DNA of 64,000 nt, taken from positions 310,001 to 374,000 of the forward strand of contig JAJEBY010000003.1 of assembly GCA_022822305.1 (NCBI GenBank). Reading direction: 5' to 3'. The notes beneath the pieces were generated by a model. That model did not search any database. It saw only the letters and a program-made list of their open reading frames with translations, and was not told where the DNA came from. Positions 9,168-16,870 of the stretch are shown here, piece by piece; position 1 is the stretch's first letter, and each line of letters starts with the position of its first letter. Both the position numbers and the translations under genes were made by a program. Source of the DNA: Anaerolineae bacterium. GTDB lineage: Bacteria; Chloroflexota; Anaerolineae; Aggregatilineales; Phototrophicaceae.

Positions 9168-10043
9168 CTAGGTCCTCTGCTCGAATCGATCAGCGAATAC
9201 GGCCTGCACTTCGGCTCGCAATTCGTCGACCGCTTCCCCAAGTTCGCGCGTATCCCGGTAGCGCTGATAGGGGCGCCCGCCAAGGAGCATGACGGGACCA
9301 TCAAAATCGGCGTCACGCGCCATGTTCAGGCAGCGCCTCGAATCTTCGACATCAATTGCGTCATCGTCGTCGATCATGACCCAATGGTGAATGGCTGTCG
9401 CCCGCGGCGCCAGCTTCTCCAGGATGTCAAACTTGTTGGGACCGTTGGCATTGCCAAAATCGGCAACCAGGCCATAATCGCGCTCGGCAATCTCAAGCAC
9501 CGCCAAGAGATCGTCCGCCTCGTTGTTGAACTTCCTGAAGTTTTCGGTGGCCGGTTCCAGGCCGCAGGCGACGCAGAAATCGTACAGCTCGCGGAATGCC
9601 TGCCCAGTGGCGCGAATATTCTCGGGATCGGGCGTGCTGTCGCCCGGGACGTACCGAACCCCGGTCGATCCCAACTCGGCGGAGATTTCAATCCAGCGCT
9701 TGGTCAGGGCGATGGCGGCGTCACGCTCGGGTGGATCGGAACTGGCGATCTCACCCGGGAAATCTATCAAGACCTGATAGAGCTCGACCGCGGCCGAATT
9801 GAAGGCGGCGCGCAATTCCGCCAGATAGCTTGCTTCAATGTTGGGGAGATGCTGCATGCAGAGATCAACGCAATGTATGCCGTGCGAGGCGACCATCGCC
9901 GGGAAATCCAGCAGATCGAGAGTCGGCGTCGCCCGGAAGGAACCGGAGACGCTCTTGCCGTCTTCGTCCAGTTCAAACCAGGGATCGCCCAGCAAGGCAT
10001 CGGGAATATGCAAAGAAAAACTTGATAATCCTGCGCGTATCAT
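9168..10043 (-). CDS. Sugar phosphate isomerase/epimerase-like TIM-barrel protein, copy 1
   Basis: This 291-residue protein fits the AP-endonuclease-2/xylose-isomerase-like TIM barrel. Typical strand ends are GIHCVDLCMQHLPNIEASY, GSTGVRYVPGDSTPDPEN, CGLEPATENFRKFNNEADD, YGLVADFGNAN and AIHHWVMIDDDDAIDVEDS, where the acidic and histidine residues would bind a metal. Members isomerise or epimerise sugars and inososes, or act on 3-keto-sugars. It is paired with the ThuA-like gene immediately downstream. The protein aligns over its whole length with the product of 10984-11874, so the pair is a tandem duplication. The substrate is not readable. Confidence 0.88.
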   Translation of the reverse strand: MIRAGLSSFSLHIPDALLGDPWFELDEDGKSVSGSFRATPTLDLLDFPAMVASHGIHCVDLCMQHLPNIEASYLAELRAAFNSAAVELYQVLIDFPGEIASSDPPERDAAIALTKRWIEISAELGSTGVRYVPGDSTPDPENIRATGQAFRELYDFCVACGLEPATENFRKFNNEADDLLAVLEIAERDYGLVADFGNANGPNKFDILEKLAPRATAIHHWVMIDDDDAIDVEDSRRCLNMARDADFDGPVMLLGGRPYQRYRDTRELGEAVDELRAEVQAVFADRFEQRT

Positions 10044-10107
10044 TTCATGCTCCCGTTAGATATTCCGAGTAAGTAGGGCAACGCGCGATCGGTAGTGAAT
10101 CGCGATT

Positions 10108-10134
10108 GCGGGCGACTCACCGAATCGCCCTTAC
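10108..10134 (+). repeat. Hairpin repeat copy, GGGCGACTC-ACC-GAATCGCCCTTAC
   Basis: A single copy of the interspersed palindrome lies in the 194-nt gap between the two isomerase/ThuA cassettes. The inner arm is GACTC/GAATC, so the dyad has one mismatch, and the tail is CTTAC. A degenerate inverted half copy (GTAGGGCAACGCGCGATCGG) may start at 10073. Nothing else coding is seen in 10044-10237. Confidence 0.7.
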
Positions 10135-10237
10135 ATAATTGTTGAACAACTTGCTGCTCTTATCAAATTGACCTATTTTCAAATTGATTTACCGGGACTA
10201 TTTTGCGTTCGTTATTGTCTCAAGATCCTACGCGAAA

Positions 10238-10987
10238 CTATACCCCGTTTGCCGCCCAGCGCACGGCGTTGGCGATAACCTGCTGGACTTCGGCTTGATA
10301 ATAGATCGGGTAAGTTTCGTGCCCGGGCCGGAAGAAGAAGACTTTGCCGCGACCACGCTGAAAGCAGCAGCCGCTGCGCATGACTTCGCCGCCGGGCCAG
10401 GAACTGATAAAGACGACGGCGTCAGGAGTCGGGACATCCCAGGGTTCGCAGTAGATTTCGGTTTGCGGGATGACAAAGGAGGTTCCCAAGCCGCGGGCGA
10501 TGGGGTGCTCGGGTTCGATTGCCCAAATCCGTTCCGGCGCGGCATTGACAATTGGCGTCACGGCGCAGGATGTGCCCATCAGTTTGCGAAACACCTTGGA
10601 ACCGGCGCCCCAATGCAAGGGTACGAAACCCATGCCCTCGTCCACGATGCGCCGGTAGACGCGCTCGGCGATCGCATCATCGAATCGTTCGTGCACAATG
10701 TGCCCCCACCAAATGAGGACATCGGTCTCCTCCAGCACGGTTTGACTCAAGCCATGCTCCGGTTCGTCCAGCGTTGCGGCGCGAACATTGAAGCCCTGCT
10801 TGCGCAAGGGAGCGGCGATGGCAGCGTGGATGCCGTCGGGGTAGATTTCGCGTACGCCTTCGGTTTCTTCAATGGCGCTTTCTTCGCTGTAGCCGTGGCT
10901 CATCCACGAGCGGCGCACATAGTCCCAGTGTATGGGATTCTCGTGCCAGAATTCGTTCCAGACGGTGACGCGAATGGGCGCTGTCAT
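10238..10987 (-). CDS. ThuA-like domain protein, copy 2
   Basis: This 249-residue paralogue of the 8367-9164 product shares the same blocks: [70 protein letters not shown] and GKVFFFRPGHETYPIYYQ. The two copies differ at many positions, so the duplication is old or the copies have specialised. The start overlaps the upstream isomerase-like gene by 4 nt (ATGA type), which indicates translational coupling. The reaction is uncertain; a role in 3-keto-sugar or disaccharide catabolism is inferred from the family and context. Confidence 0.9.
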   Translation of the reverse strand: MTAPIRVTVWNEFWHENPIHWDYVRRSWMSHGYSEESAIEETEGVREIYPDGIHAAIAAPLRKQGFNVRAATLDEPEHGLSQTVLEETDVLIWWGHIVHERFDDAIAERVYRRIVDEGMGFVPLHWGAGSKVFRKLMGTSCAVTPIVNAAPERIWAIEPEHPIARGLGTSFVIPQTEIYCEPWDVPTPDAVVFISSWPGGEVMRSGCCFQRGRGKVFFFRPGHETYPIYYQAEVQQVIANAVRWAANGV

Positions 10988-11874
10988 GCGCTGTCTTCAC
11001 CGAATACCGCGTGAACTGCCGCCCGAAATTCGTCGACGCCGCTCCAGAGATCGGGCGCCCAAGCGAAGTTGTCCATTTGATAAGCGCCGTGCAGCATTAT
11101 GGGACCGTCAAAGCCGGCAGTGCGCGACATGGTCATATAGCGCCGAAACGCCACCAAGTCCGCCCGCCCGTCTTCGGTCGGTGGCGCCCAGGCGTGAATC
11201 GAGGTCGCGCCAGGCAGCAGCTTGGCAAAGGTTTCCTGCTCGCCCGAATCTTTAGGGTTGCCAGAATCGGCGATCCAGCCGTAATCGCGCTCTGACAGCT
11301 CCACAAGCTGCAGCAGGTTAAGGGCTTTGTTGGTGAAGATTCGATAATTCTCGGTGGCCGGCTTCAAGCCGCGTTCGAAGGCGAAGTCAAAGAGCTCGAG
11401 GAAGGCGTCCGCTGTCGCCCGCATCGTTTCGGGCGTCGGTTCGCTATCGCCGGGCACATAGCGCACGCCACTAGCACCCAGTTCGGCCGCCCGCTCGATC
11501 CAGAACTTGGTGTGGGCGATGCCGGCGCTGCTTTCTTGCGGGTCTGGGCTGCCGATCTCGCCCGTATCAATGAGCAGCTGGAAGATCTCCACCCCCGCAT
11601 CTTCAAAGGCGGCGCGCACGTCGGCGAGATAAGCGCGCTCCACGCTGGGCAAGTGCAGCATGGAAAGGTCGAAACAGTCGTAACCCTGTGCGGCCACCTC
11701 GGCTGGCAACTCCAGCAGGCTATGGCTTGGCGCCCGTGTTTCCCAGCCATCGGGCCGCGTGGAATCAATGGCTGGCGCCTTTATCATTTTTGAGTTGTCG
11801 GGAGTCGGCAAATAGGTCTCAAATCCCAATAGCCGATTAATCGTCACAGAGGATACCGCTGCGCGCGCGACCAT
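10984..11874 (-). CDS. Sugar phosphate isomerase/epimerase-like TIM-barrel protein, copy 2
   Basis: This protein of about 296 residues is a paralogue of the 9168-10043 product. Shared blocks include GYDCFDLSMLHLPSVERAY, GASGVRYVPGDSEPTPET, ERGLKPATENYRIFTNKA, YGWIADSGNPKD and SIHAWAPPTEDGRADL. The ATG at 11874 is preferred over the GTG three bases upstream because GGAGA (11881-11885) then has a 6-nt spacing. The N-terminal 30 residues have no counterpart in copy 1. The gene is coupled by a 4-nt overlap to the second ThuA-like gene and follows the MDR dehydrogenase gene in the same direction, so these genes probably act in one sugar pathway. Confidence 0.88.
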   Translation of the reverse strand: MVARAAVSSVTINRLLGFETYLPTPDNSKMIKAPAIDSTRPDGWETRAPSHSLLELPAEVAAQGYDCFDLSMLHLPSVERAYLADVRAAFEDAGVEIFQLLIDTGEIGSPDPQESSAGIAHTKFWIERAAELGASGVRYVPGDSEPTPETMRATADAFLELFDFAFERGLKPATENYRIFTNKALNLLQLVELSERDYGWIADSGNPKDSGEQETFAKLLPGATSIHAWAPPTEDGRADLVAFRRYMTMSRTAGFDGPIMLHGAYQMDNFAWAPDLWSGVDEFRAAVHAVFGEDSA

Positions 11875-11906
11875 CACATTTCTCCTTTTTCAATAAGCTG
11901 TGTCAT

Positions 11907-12995
11907 TTAGAAGCGGACGCCATATTTGACGACCTCGCTCGGATCGTGCTTGATCAGCTCGAAAGTCTCCGGGAAGTCCTCGATGGAGACCAGCGGGTCG
12001 ATGAGCCCGGGGACGGTCAATTTGTCCTGTTTCATCATGCTGACGATGGTATCGAAGATTCGGTACTGATCCCACAAAGGATAATCGGCCGGCGCGTACT
12101 CCATCGCTCCATTGCCGCGTGGGACGATCATCTTGAGGCTGTTCGTGAGGAACTCGCGCCCCAGCCATAATTCGGCCGCATTGCCGCTGATAGCGCCCGC
12201 CTGACAGACAGCGCCGCCAAAGCGCGCCGCTCGAATGGCTGTGTGCAAGGCTGAATAGTGTCCGCTGATCTCGATCGCTACATCGTTGCCGGCGCCGCCG
12301 GTCAGCTCTTTGATTTCCAGCGCCGCATCGACAGCGAAGGGATTGATGGCATGATGCGCGCCGAAATCCAGCGCCAGCTGCCGGCGTTTTGGCAGCGGAT
12401 CGACGGCGAATATCACGTCCGCGCCACTCAACGCCGCCACTTTGACCGTCAGCAGTCCGATGGCGCCCAGCCCGACAACGGCCACCGCATCGCCGAAGCG
12501 CAGATTGGATTCGCGGACGCTATTGACGGCCACATAAGCCGGCTCGAAGCAGAGCGCCGTCAACGGGTCAAGATCGCCCAACTCCCAGATCAGCCAGGGC
12601 GAGGGTTGGGCGAAACCGGGCCAGATGAAATCCGCCGGGCGATCGACGGTGATGATGTTGGTCTCGCTGACATCCATGAAGCCGAAGACGCGATCGCCGA
12701 CATTCCAATCGCGGACATCCGCGCCGACCTCGATGATAGTACCCACGCCGCTGGCGCCGACCTGCGAGTCGGGCACAGGATCCGGATCGGGCTCATCGGT
12801 CGGAAGGTAGAGGCGATTGTCGCCATCCCAGCGCTGCCCTTGTCGGTTGCGGCCGTCCATCAAGTGCATGGTGGTCCCGTGCTTGCCGGAAGCGTATTCG
12901 GTCTGGATGCGCACTTCGTTGGCCGTCAGGGGACGCTCGTCGTATTCCAGCAGAACAGCTTCATGTTGCTGGTTGAAGACGGCTTTTATTGGCAT
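11907..12995 (-). CDS. Medium-chain (MDR) alcohol dehydrogenase-like oxidoreductase
   Basis: This 362-residue protein has the GroES-like plus Rossmann layout of zinc-type alcohol dehydrogenases. GASGVGTIIEVGADVRDWNVGDRV marks the catalytic domain and VAVVGLGAIGLLTVKVAALSGA the nucleotide-binding turn. IRAARFGGAVCQAGAIS lies further on. The usual early catalytic Cys and the four-cysteine structural-zinc loop are not visible, so it may work without the structural zinc or by a modified mechanism. Relatives act on sugars and polyols such as sorbitol or inositol. It stands between the CUT1 permeases and the isomerase/ThuA cassettes, which suggests oxidation of the imported sugar. Confidence 0.88.
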   Translation of the reverse strand: MPIKAVFNQQHEAVLLEYDERPLTANEVRIQTEYASGKHGTTMHLMDGRNRQGQRWDGDNRLYLPTDEPDPDPVPDSQVGASGVGTIIEVGADVRDWNVGDRVFGFMDVSETNIITVDRPADFIWPGFAQPSPWLIWELGDLDPLTALCFEPAYVAVNSVRESNLRFGDAVAVVGLGAIGLLTVKVAALSGADVIFAVDPLPKRRQLALDFGAHHAINPFAVDAALEIKELTGGAGNDVAIEISGHYSALHTAIRAARFGGAVCQAGAISGNAAELWLGREFLTNSLKMIVPRGNGAMEYAPADYPLWDQYRIFDTIVSMMKQDKLTVPGLIDPLVSIEDFPETFELIKHDPSEVVKYGVRF

Positions 12996-13020
12996 GTTGT
13001 ATTCCTCAATTGGTCGAGAA

Positions 13021-13046
13021 CGGGCGACCGGATTGGTCGCCCCTAC
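13021..13046 (+). repeat. Hairpin repeat copy, GGGCGACC-GGATT-GGTCGCCCCTAC
   Basis: One copy of the interspersed palindrome, with inner arms GACC/GGTC and the conserved CCCCTAC tail. It begins 26 bp upstream of the MDR gene start, between that gene and the permease gene. Confidence 0.75.
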
Positions 13047-13112
13047 ATTTTAATGTTCAATTTGCGGGTTCCGCGCCCGGCAGCAAAGTCTGATGCGCTG
13101 AAAGTTTCATCC

Positions 13113-13160
13113 AACCCCATCCCCACGGCCCCTTCCCCAGCGAGCTAGGGAAGGGGAGCT
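13113..13160 (+). repeat. GC-rich intergenic hairpin (CCCCTTCCCCA...AGGGAAGGGGAGC)
   Basis: An inverted repeat CCCTTCCC (from 13130) and GGGAAGGG (13148-13155) is flanked by a CCCCATCCCC stretch. Similar C-rich sequence recurs at 14958-15027, 15109-15155 and 59244-59279, so it is a second repeat family. There is no T-run on the minus side, so it is more likely a repeat than a terminator. Confidence 0.6.
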
Positions 13161-13171
13161 TTTGCAAAGAG

Positions 13172-14032
13172 TTACCCCCGCACCGCGCCGGCCGTCAGAC
13201 CCTGGATGAACTGGCGCTGGAATACCAGATAGACCGCCATGATCGGCGCCATGACGATCAGCGTGCCGGCCATGGACATGCTGTAATCGGGTCCCCAGCG
13301 GGTGGTGAAGAACATCATGCCGGTCATGACGGGCCTGAGCTTGTCGGACTGCAAATAAATCAGCGGCAGCAGGAAGGCGTTCCAGGAGCCCATGAAGTTG
13401 AAGACGATCAGGGCGGCAATGGCCGGACCAGCCAGCGGCAGCATCACGCGCCGGAAGACGCCGAAATCATTGCAGCCGTCGATCTTGGCGGCGTCGGTCA
13501 AATCGTAGGGCAGGCCCGAGAAAAAGGCGCGCATGAAGAAAATGCCGAAGGGCAGCGATATGGCCGTCTGCGGCAGGATCATCGCCCAATAGGTGCCCAG
13601 CACGCCGATATCGCGCAAGATATAAAAGAGCGGGATCATGATCGCCGTGAAGGGCACCATCAGCCCGACCAGAAAGAAATAAAATATGAGCATCCGACCC
13701 GGCATTCTGAGACGCGCCAAGGCGTATCCCGCCAGGCAGGACAAACTGACCACCAACATGACAATTGGCACCGTCACAATCACGCTGTTTACGAAATAGC
13801 GGCTGAACTTTCCTTGGTTCCAAGCTTGCGCAAGATTCTCAAAGCGCCAGTTCGGCGGCAGTCCCAAAGGTTCTTGGGCAATCTCGAGGTTCGACTTCAG
13901 CGCGGTGAAGACCACCCACATGAAGGGCATCAGCACGAAGACCGCAAAGAGGATCAGAATGCCGTACTGGGCGCCCTTAGCGATCCAGAAGCCCATCGGA
14001 CGGCGCGGGCGGATTGTCATTGCGTTCGCCAT
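13172..14032 (-). CDS. CUT1 sugar ABC transporter permease, MalG/UgpE type
   Basis: This 286-residue inner-membrane protein has six predicted helices (for example ILILFAVFVLMPFMWVVF near the N-terminus). The conserved cytoplasmic loop that contacts the ATPase reads DAAKIDGCNDFGVFRRVMLP, a standard EAA motif. The C-terminus LVFQRQFIQGLTAGAVRG is typical of MalG-type subunits. It lies 4 nt downstream of the partner permease. No ATP-binding subunit is encoded nearby, so a shared MsmK/UgpC-like ATPase from elsewhere must energise it. Confidence 0.95.
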   Translation of the reverse strand: MANAMTIRPRRPMGFWIAKGAQYGILILFAVFVLMPFMWVVFTALKSNLEIAQEPLGLPPNWRFENLAQAWNQGKFSRYFVNSVIVTVPIVMLVVSLSCLAGYALARLRMPGRMLIFYFFLVGLMVPFTAIMIPLFYILRDIGVLGTYWAMILPQTAISLPFGIFFMRAFFSGLPYDLTDAAKIDGCNDFGVFRRVMLPLAGPAIAALIVFNFMGSWNAFLLPLIYLQSDKLRPVMTGMMFFTTRWGPDYSMSMAGTLIVMAPIMAVYLVFQRQFIQGLTAGAVRG

Positions 14033-14036
14033 GTCG

Positions 14037-14942
14037 CTAATCGCCTCCCCGCTCGCGTATGCTGATAAAGATGAAAGACACCACCAGTGACACCAGCCCC
14101 ATCACGATCGCCAGCGCCGAGCCATAGCCGACGTAGCTCTCGCGGAAGGCGGTATTATAGGTATAGGTGGCGATGACGTGAGTCGCGCGGCCAGGACCGC
14201 CGCGGGTGGTGATCCAGATTATGTCGAAGACGTTGACACCCAGGATGAGCGTGAAAGTGGTGATCATCGTCAGCACATGCCGCAGCCCGGGAATGATCAC
14301 GTACCAGAGCCTTTGTGCGCCGTTGGCGCCATCGACAAGAGCGGCGTCGATCTGCTCCATGTCGATGTTCTGCAGGCCGGCCATAATGACGACGAAGCAG
14401 AAGCCGAAATAACCCCATACGCCGGCCAGGATTATAGCGGGCAGCGCCAAATAGGGGTCGCCCAGCCAGCCTTTCGCCAAAACGTCCAAGCCGACCGCCC
14501 TCAGCGTCGAATTAATGGGACCAAATTGCGGGTTGTACATCCACTTCCAGATGATGCCGACGGCGACCGGCGCCAGCACCACCGGCAAGAAATAGACGGT
14601 GCGGAAGAAGACCATGCCGCGCACGCCGCGCCAGAGCAGCACACCCAGAAACAAGCCGATAGCGACCGGCGCCACCGTGCCCAGGACAATCCAGATAAAG
14701 TTGTGGCTAAGCGCGCTCCAGAGTCGCGAATCGGCGACGAGCTGCTGATAATTCAGGAGGCCGACGAACTCTTTGACCGGCTTGGCGCCATCCCATTTTG
14801 TCAGGCTGAGGTAGATGGTGTAAAAGAACGGGTAGACGACGAAAATGACATACATCGCCAGCGCCGGGATGACAAAGGCATAGGCGGTCGCGTAATCGCG
14901 CAGCTTGCGGTCGGCGAAGAATTGGCGGATGCTCTCGAACAT
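14037..14942 (-). CDS. CUT1 sugar ABC transporter permease, MalF/UgpA type
   Basis: This inner-membrane permease of about 301 residues begins with a short cytoplasmic N-terminus and a helix around AYAFVIPALAMYVIFVVYPF. The EAA loop is DAALVDGANGAQRLWYVIIP. The ATG at 14942 is preferred over one at 14966 because the latter lies inside a C-rich repeat, while GTAGGA sits just upstream of 14942. It pairs with the MalG-type protein downstream. The binding-protein gene is upstream, across a terminator-like hairpin that may lower permease expression. Confidence 0.93.
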   Translation of the reverse strand: MFESIRQFFADRKLRDYATAYAFVIPALAMYVIFVVYPFFYTIYLSLTKWDGAKPVKEFVGLLNYQQLVADSRLWSALSHNFIWIVLGTVAPVAIGLFLGVLLWRGVRGMVFFRTVYFLPVVLAPVAVGIIWKWMYNPQFGPINSTLRAVGLDVLAKGWLGDPYLALPAIILAGVWGYFGFCFVVIMAGLQNIDMEQIDAALVDGANGAQRLWYVIIPGLRHVLTMITTFTLILGVNVFDIIWITTRGGPGRATHVIATYTYNTAFRESYVGYGSALAIVMGLVSLVVSFIFISIRERGGD

Positions 14943-14957
14943 TTGTTGTCCTACACT

Positions 14958-15027
14958 AGCCCCCATCCCCCGGCCCGTTCGCCATCTCTATGGCGAAGCA
15001 TCCCCAATATGAGGGAAGGGGAGCTAG
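14958..15027 (+). repeat. GC-rich intergenic repeat with internal hairpin
   Basis: The block holds CCCCCATCCCCCGGCCC, then a hairpin TTCGCCAT-CTCT-ATGGCGAA (14978-14997), and ends GAGGGAAGGGGAGCTAGC. The parts CCCCCGGCCC and TCTATGGCGA recur at 59251-59279. It lies between the binding-protein and permease genes. Confidence 0.55.
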
Positions 15028-15108
15028 CGTTACGCGAACTCAGGTTTAAGGGCTGGATTGGGCCGGGTTATGTGCCACAGATTACCCAACCTGTACGCGT
15101 GCCTTCTG

Positions 15109-15140
15109 AAAAAAGCCCCTCCCTCTTTATGGGGGAGGGG
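15109..15140 (-). terminator. Intrinsic terminator/attenuator between binding protein and permease genes
   Basis: On the minus strand an 8-bp stem CCCCTCCC/GGGAGGGG (15133-15140 with 15116-15123) with a 9-nt loop is followed one base later by six T residues (15109-15114). It lies 27 nt after the binding-protein stop. This has the form of a rho-independent terminator. Since the two permease genes continue in the same direction, it probably acts as a partial terminator that keeps binding-protein mRNA in excess. Confidence 0.7.
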
Positions 15141-15166
15141 TTTGGGGTGGGGGTTCAAGTAATCAC

Positions 15167-16473
15167 CTACCCCGTGATATCGGCGTGTCTGCCGTCCTCG
15201 ACTGCCCTTTCCATTTCGGCGTTGATGCGGTCGGCCACTTCTTGCGACGTCAACCGGCCCGCAGCCAGCTCGACATTGCTTTCCCACAGCGTGGTATTGA
15301 AGTTCGCCGGCGTCAGCACATCGATATGATAGCCCACTGGCCCGTCCCAACCTGAGACAAGGTTGAGGAAATCGCTGTAGACGGGTCTTACATCGTAGCC
15401 GCTAAAGTCAACTCCGGTGACGCCGGGCAGCAGCTTGGCGCCCTCAATCCAAAGCGGAATCGCTTCATCAGACACTAGATAGTTCAGGAATGTCAAAGTC
15501 TCTTCCGGGTGTTCCGTGTCGCCAATGATGTACCAGACGGCGCCCATCAATTGGATCATTGTCTGTTCACCACCTTCAATCGGCGGCAAGATCATGAAGC
15601 CGAACTCGTCCGTGATCTCGTCGGTGAAGAACTGCATCGCCCAGGTGCTCATCAGCATCATGGGCGCTTGACCGGTGTAAAACTTCGCATTGCCATCAAG
15701 GAAACTGGTTGCCGAACCCTGCTCGTCGTAGCAACCGGCCTCGACCAAGCCGACTACCAAGTCTAAGGAAGCGACAATATCGGGCGAGTTCCAAGGATAC
15801 TCGCCGGAGATCGCGGCGGCAACCGTGTCGCTCGGAACAGAGTTGGCGAGGACGTTGTACCAATTGTGGGAAATGGGGAAACCGCCCCAATCGGCCCAGC
15901 CCGCCGCCATCGGCGGATCGTATCCGAGCTCGCGGAAAGTCCCACACAATGCGACCATCTCTTCAAATGTCGACGGCACTTCGATGCCTTCGTCGGCGAA
16001 GATCCGCTTGTTCCAATAGAGGCCCTGCGCTTCAAATTCATGGCCCACGCCATATACGGTCCCGCCGTAGGTTGTCCAATCTCTGGACACGGACACGAGT
16101 CGTTCGTCCCAGTTATAGGCAGCATAAGCCTCTTCAAGCGACAGGAGCAGTCCGGCATTACCAAGGATGCCGCCATAGGCCGGTCCGGAGTCGTAATACA
16201 TGATGTCGGGACCTTCGCCCGCCTCAATGGCCGTCCTGGAGATGTCTGTCAGCTGTTCCAGGGTATAAACTTCGCGGTTGATCTTGATGTTCGGGTGCGC
16301 CTCCTCAAAGTTCGCGATTATCGTTTCAATAACCGCTTGGGCCTCATCGCCACTTACCTGATCCCAATACAGGATTTCCACTGGGTCTTGGGCGGTGGCG
16401 CTGCCTAAAAGGGTGAAAACCAACAGGAGCGCAATTAATCTAGCCCCCCCCGCATTACGTTTAAGTGATTCAT
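15167..16473 (-). CDS. CUT1 sugar-binding protein with a frameshift in the signal peptide at a C8 tract
   Basis: The mature part (DPVEILYWDQVSGDEAQAVI onward, about 405 residues) is a type-1 extracellular solute-binding protein (SBP_bac_1) for the two downstream permeases. The only in-frame start is a TTG at 16423, which leaves half a signal peptide (VFTLLGSATAQ). In the frame shifted by one base, an ATG at 16473 has a strong GGAGG site (16480-16484) and encodes MNHLNVMRGG before running into a stop. The switch occurs at eight C residues (16444-16451, G8 in the mRNA). With one more base, or two fewer, the reading becomes a complete signal peptide, RLIALLLVFTLLGSATAQ. The cause is either an assembly error or slippage-based phase variation. 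Confidence 0.85.
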
Positions 16474-16616
16474 CATTTTCCTCCGTAAAGATATAGGTAT
16501 AAGCCGACCTCGCGAAAGTGCGCTCGACTCATTTTCAACTATAGCGCGCTCAAAAGCCGTTTGGTGGAGAATTGGGACATCCAGCGGACATTGGGCGGAC
16601 GTAATCGGGTGAGATC

Positions 16617-16739
16617 GCGGGCGACTCACAGAGTCGCCCCTACGGTTTACGTCTTGAATGGAATTTGTAGGGGTGACATATTATGTCGCCCGTTGAAAAT
16701 GGTCCCCGGATTGCGGGCGTTTCAGCGAAACGCCCCTAC
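16617..16739 (+). repeat. Three hairpin repeat copies in the 397-nt gap before the regulator gene
   Basis: Copy 1 (16617-16643) has arms GACTC/GAGTC, and copy 3 (16713-16739) has arms TTTC/GAAA; both end CCCCTAC. Copy 2 (16667-16692) is inverted, starting GTAGGGGTGACATA. The gap from 16474 to 16870 otherwise holds only the upstream regions of the two diverging genes, and no further gene or confident promoter is seen there. Confidence 0.8.
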
Positions 16740-16870
16740 ACTGCTTCGAGTTTCGCGGGCAATCGGTCAAATCTTGGCGCTCTCGGTGACAAATAGAATT
16801 CGATGCGACTGCCTCATATCATGCCGGGGAAAGTGGATAATGCCGGAAGGATTTAGTATGGTCATAGTGG

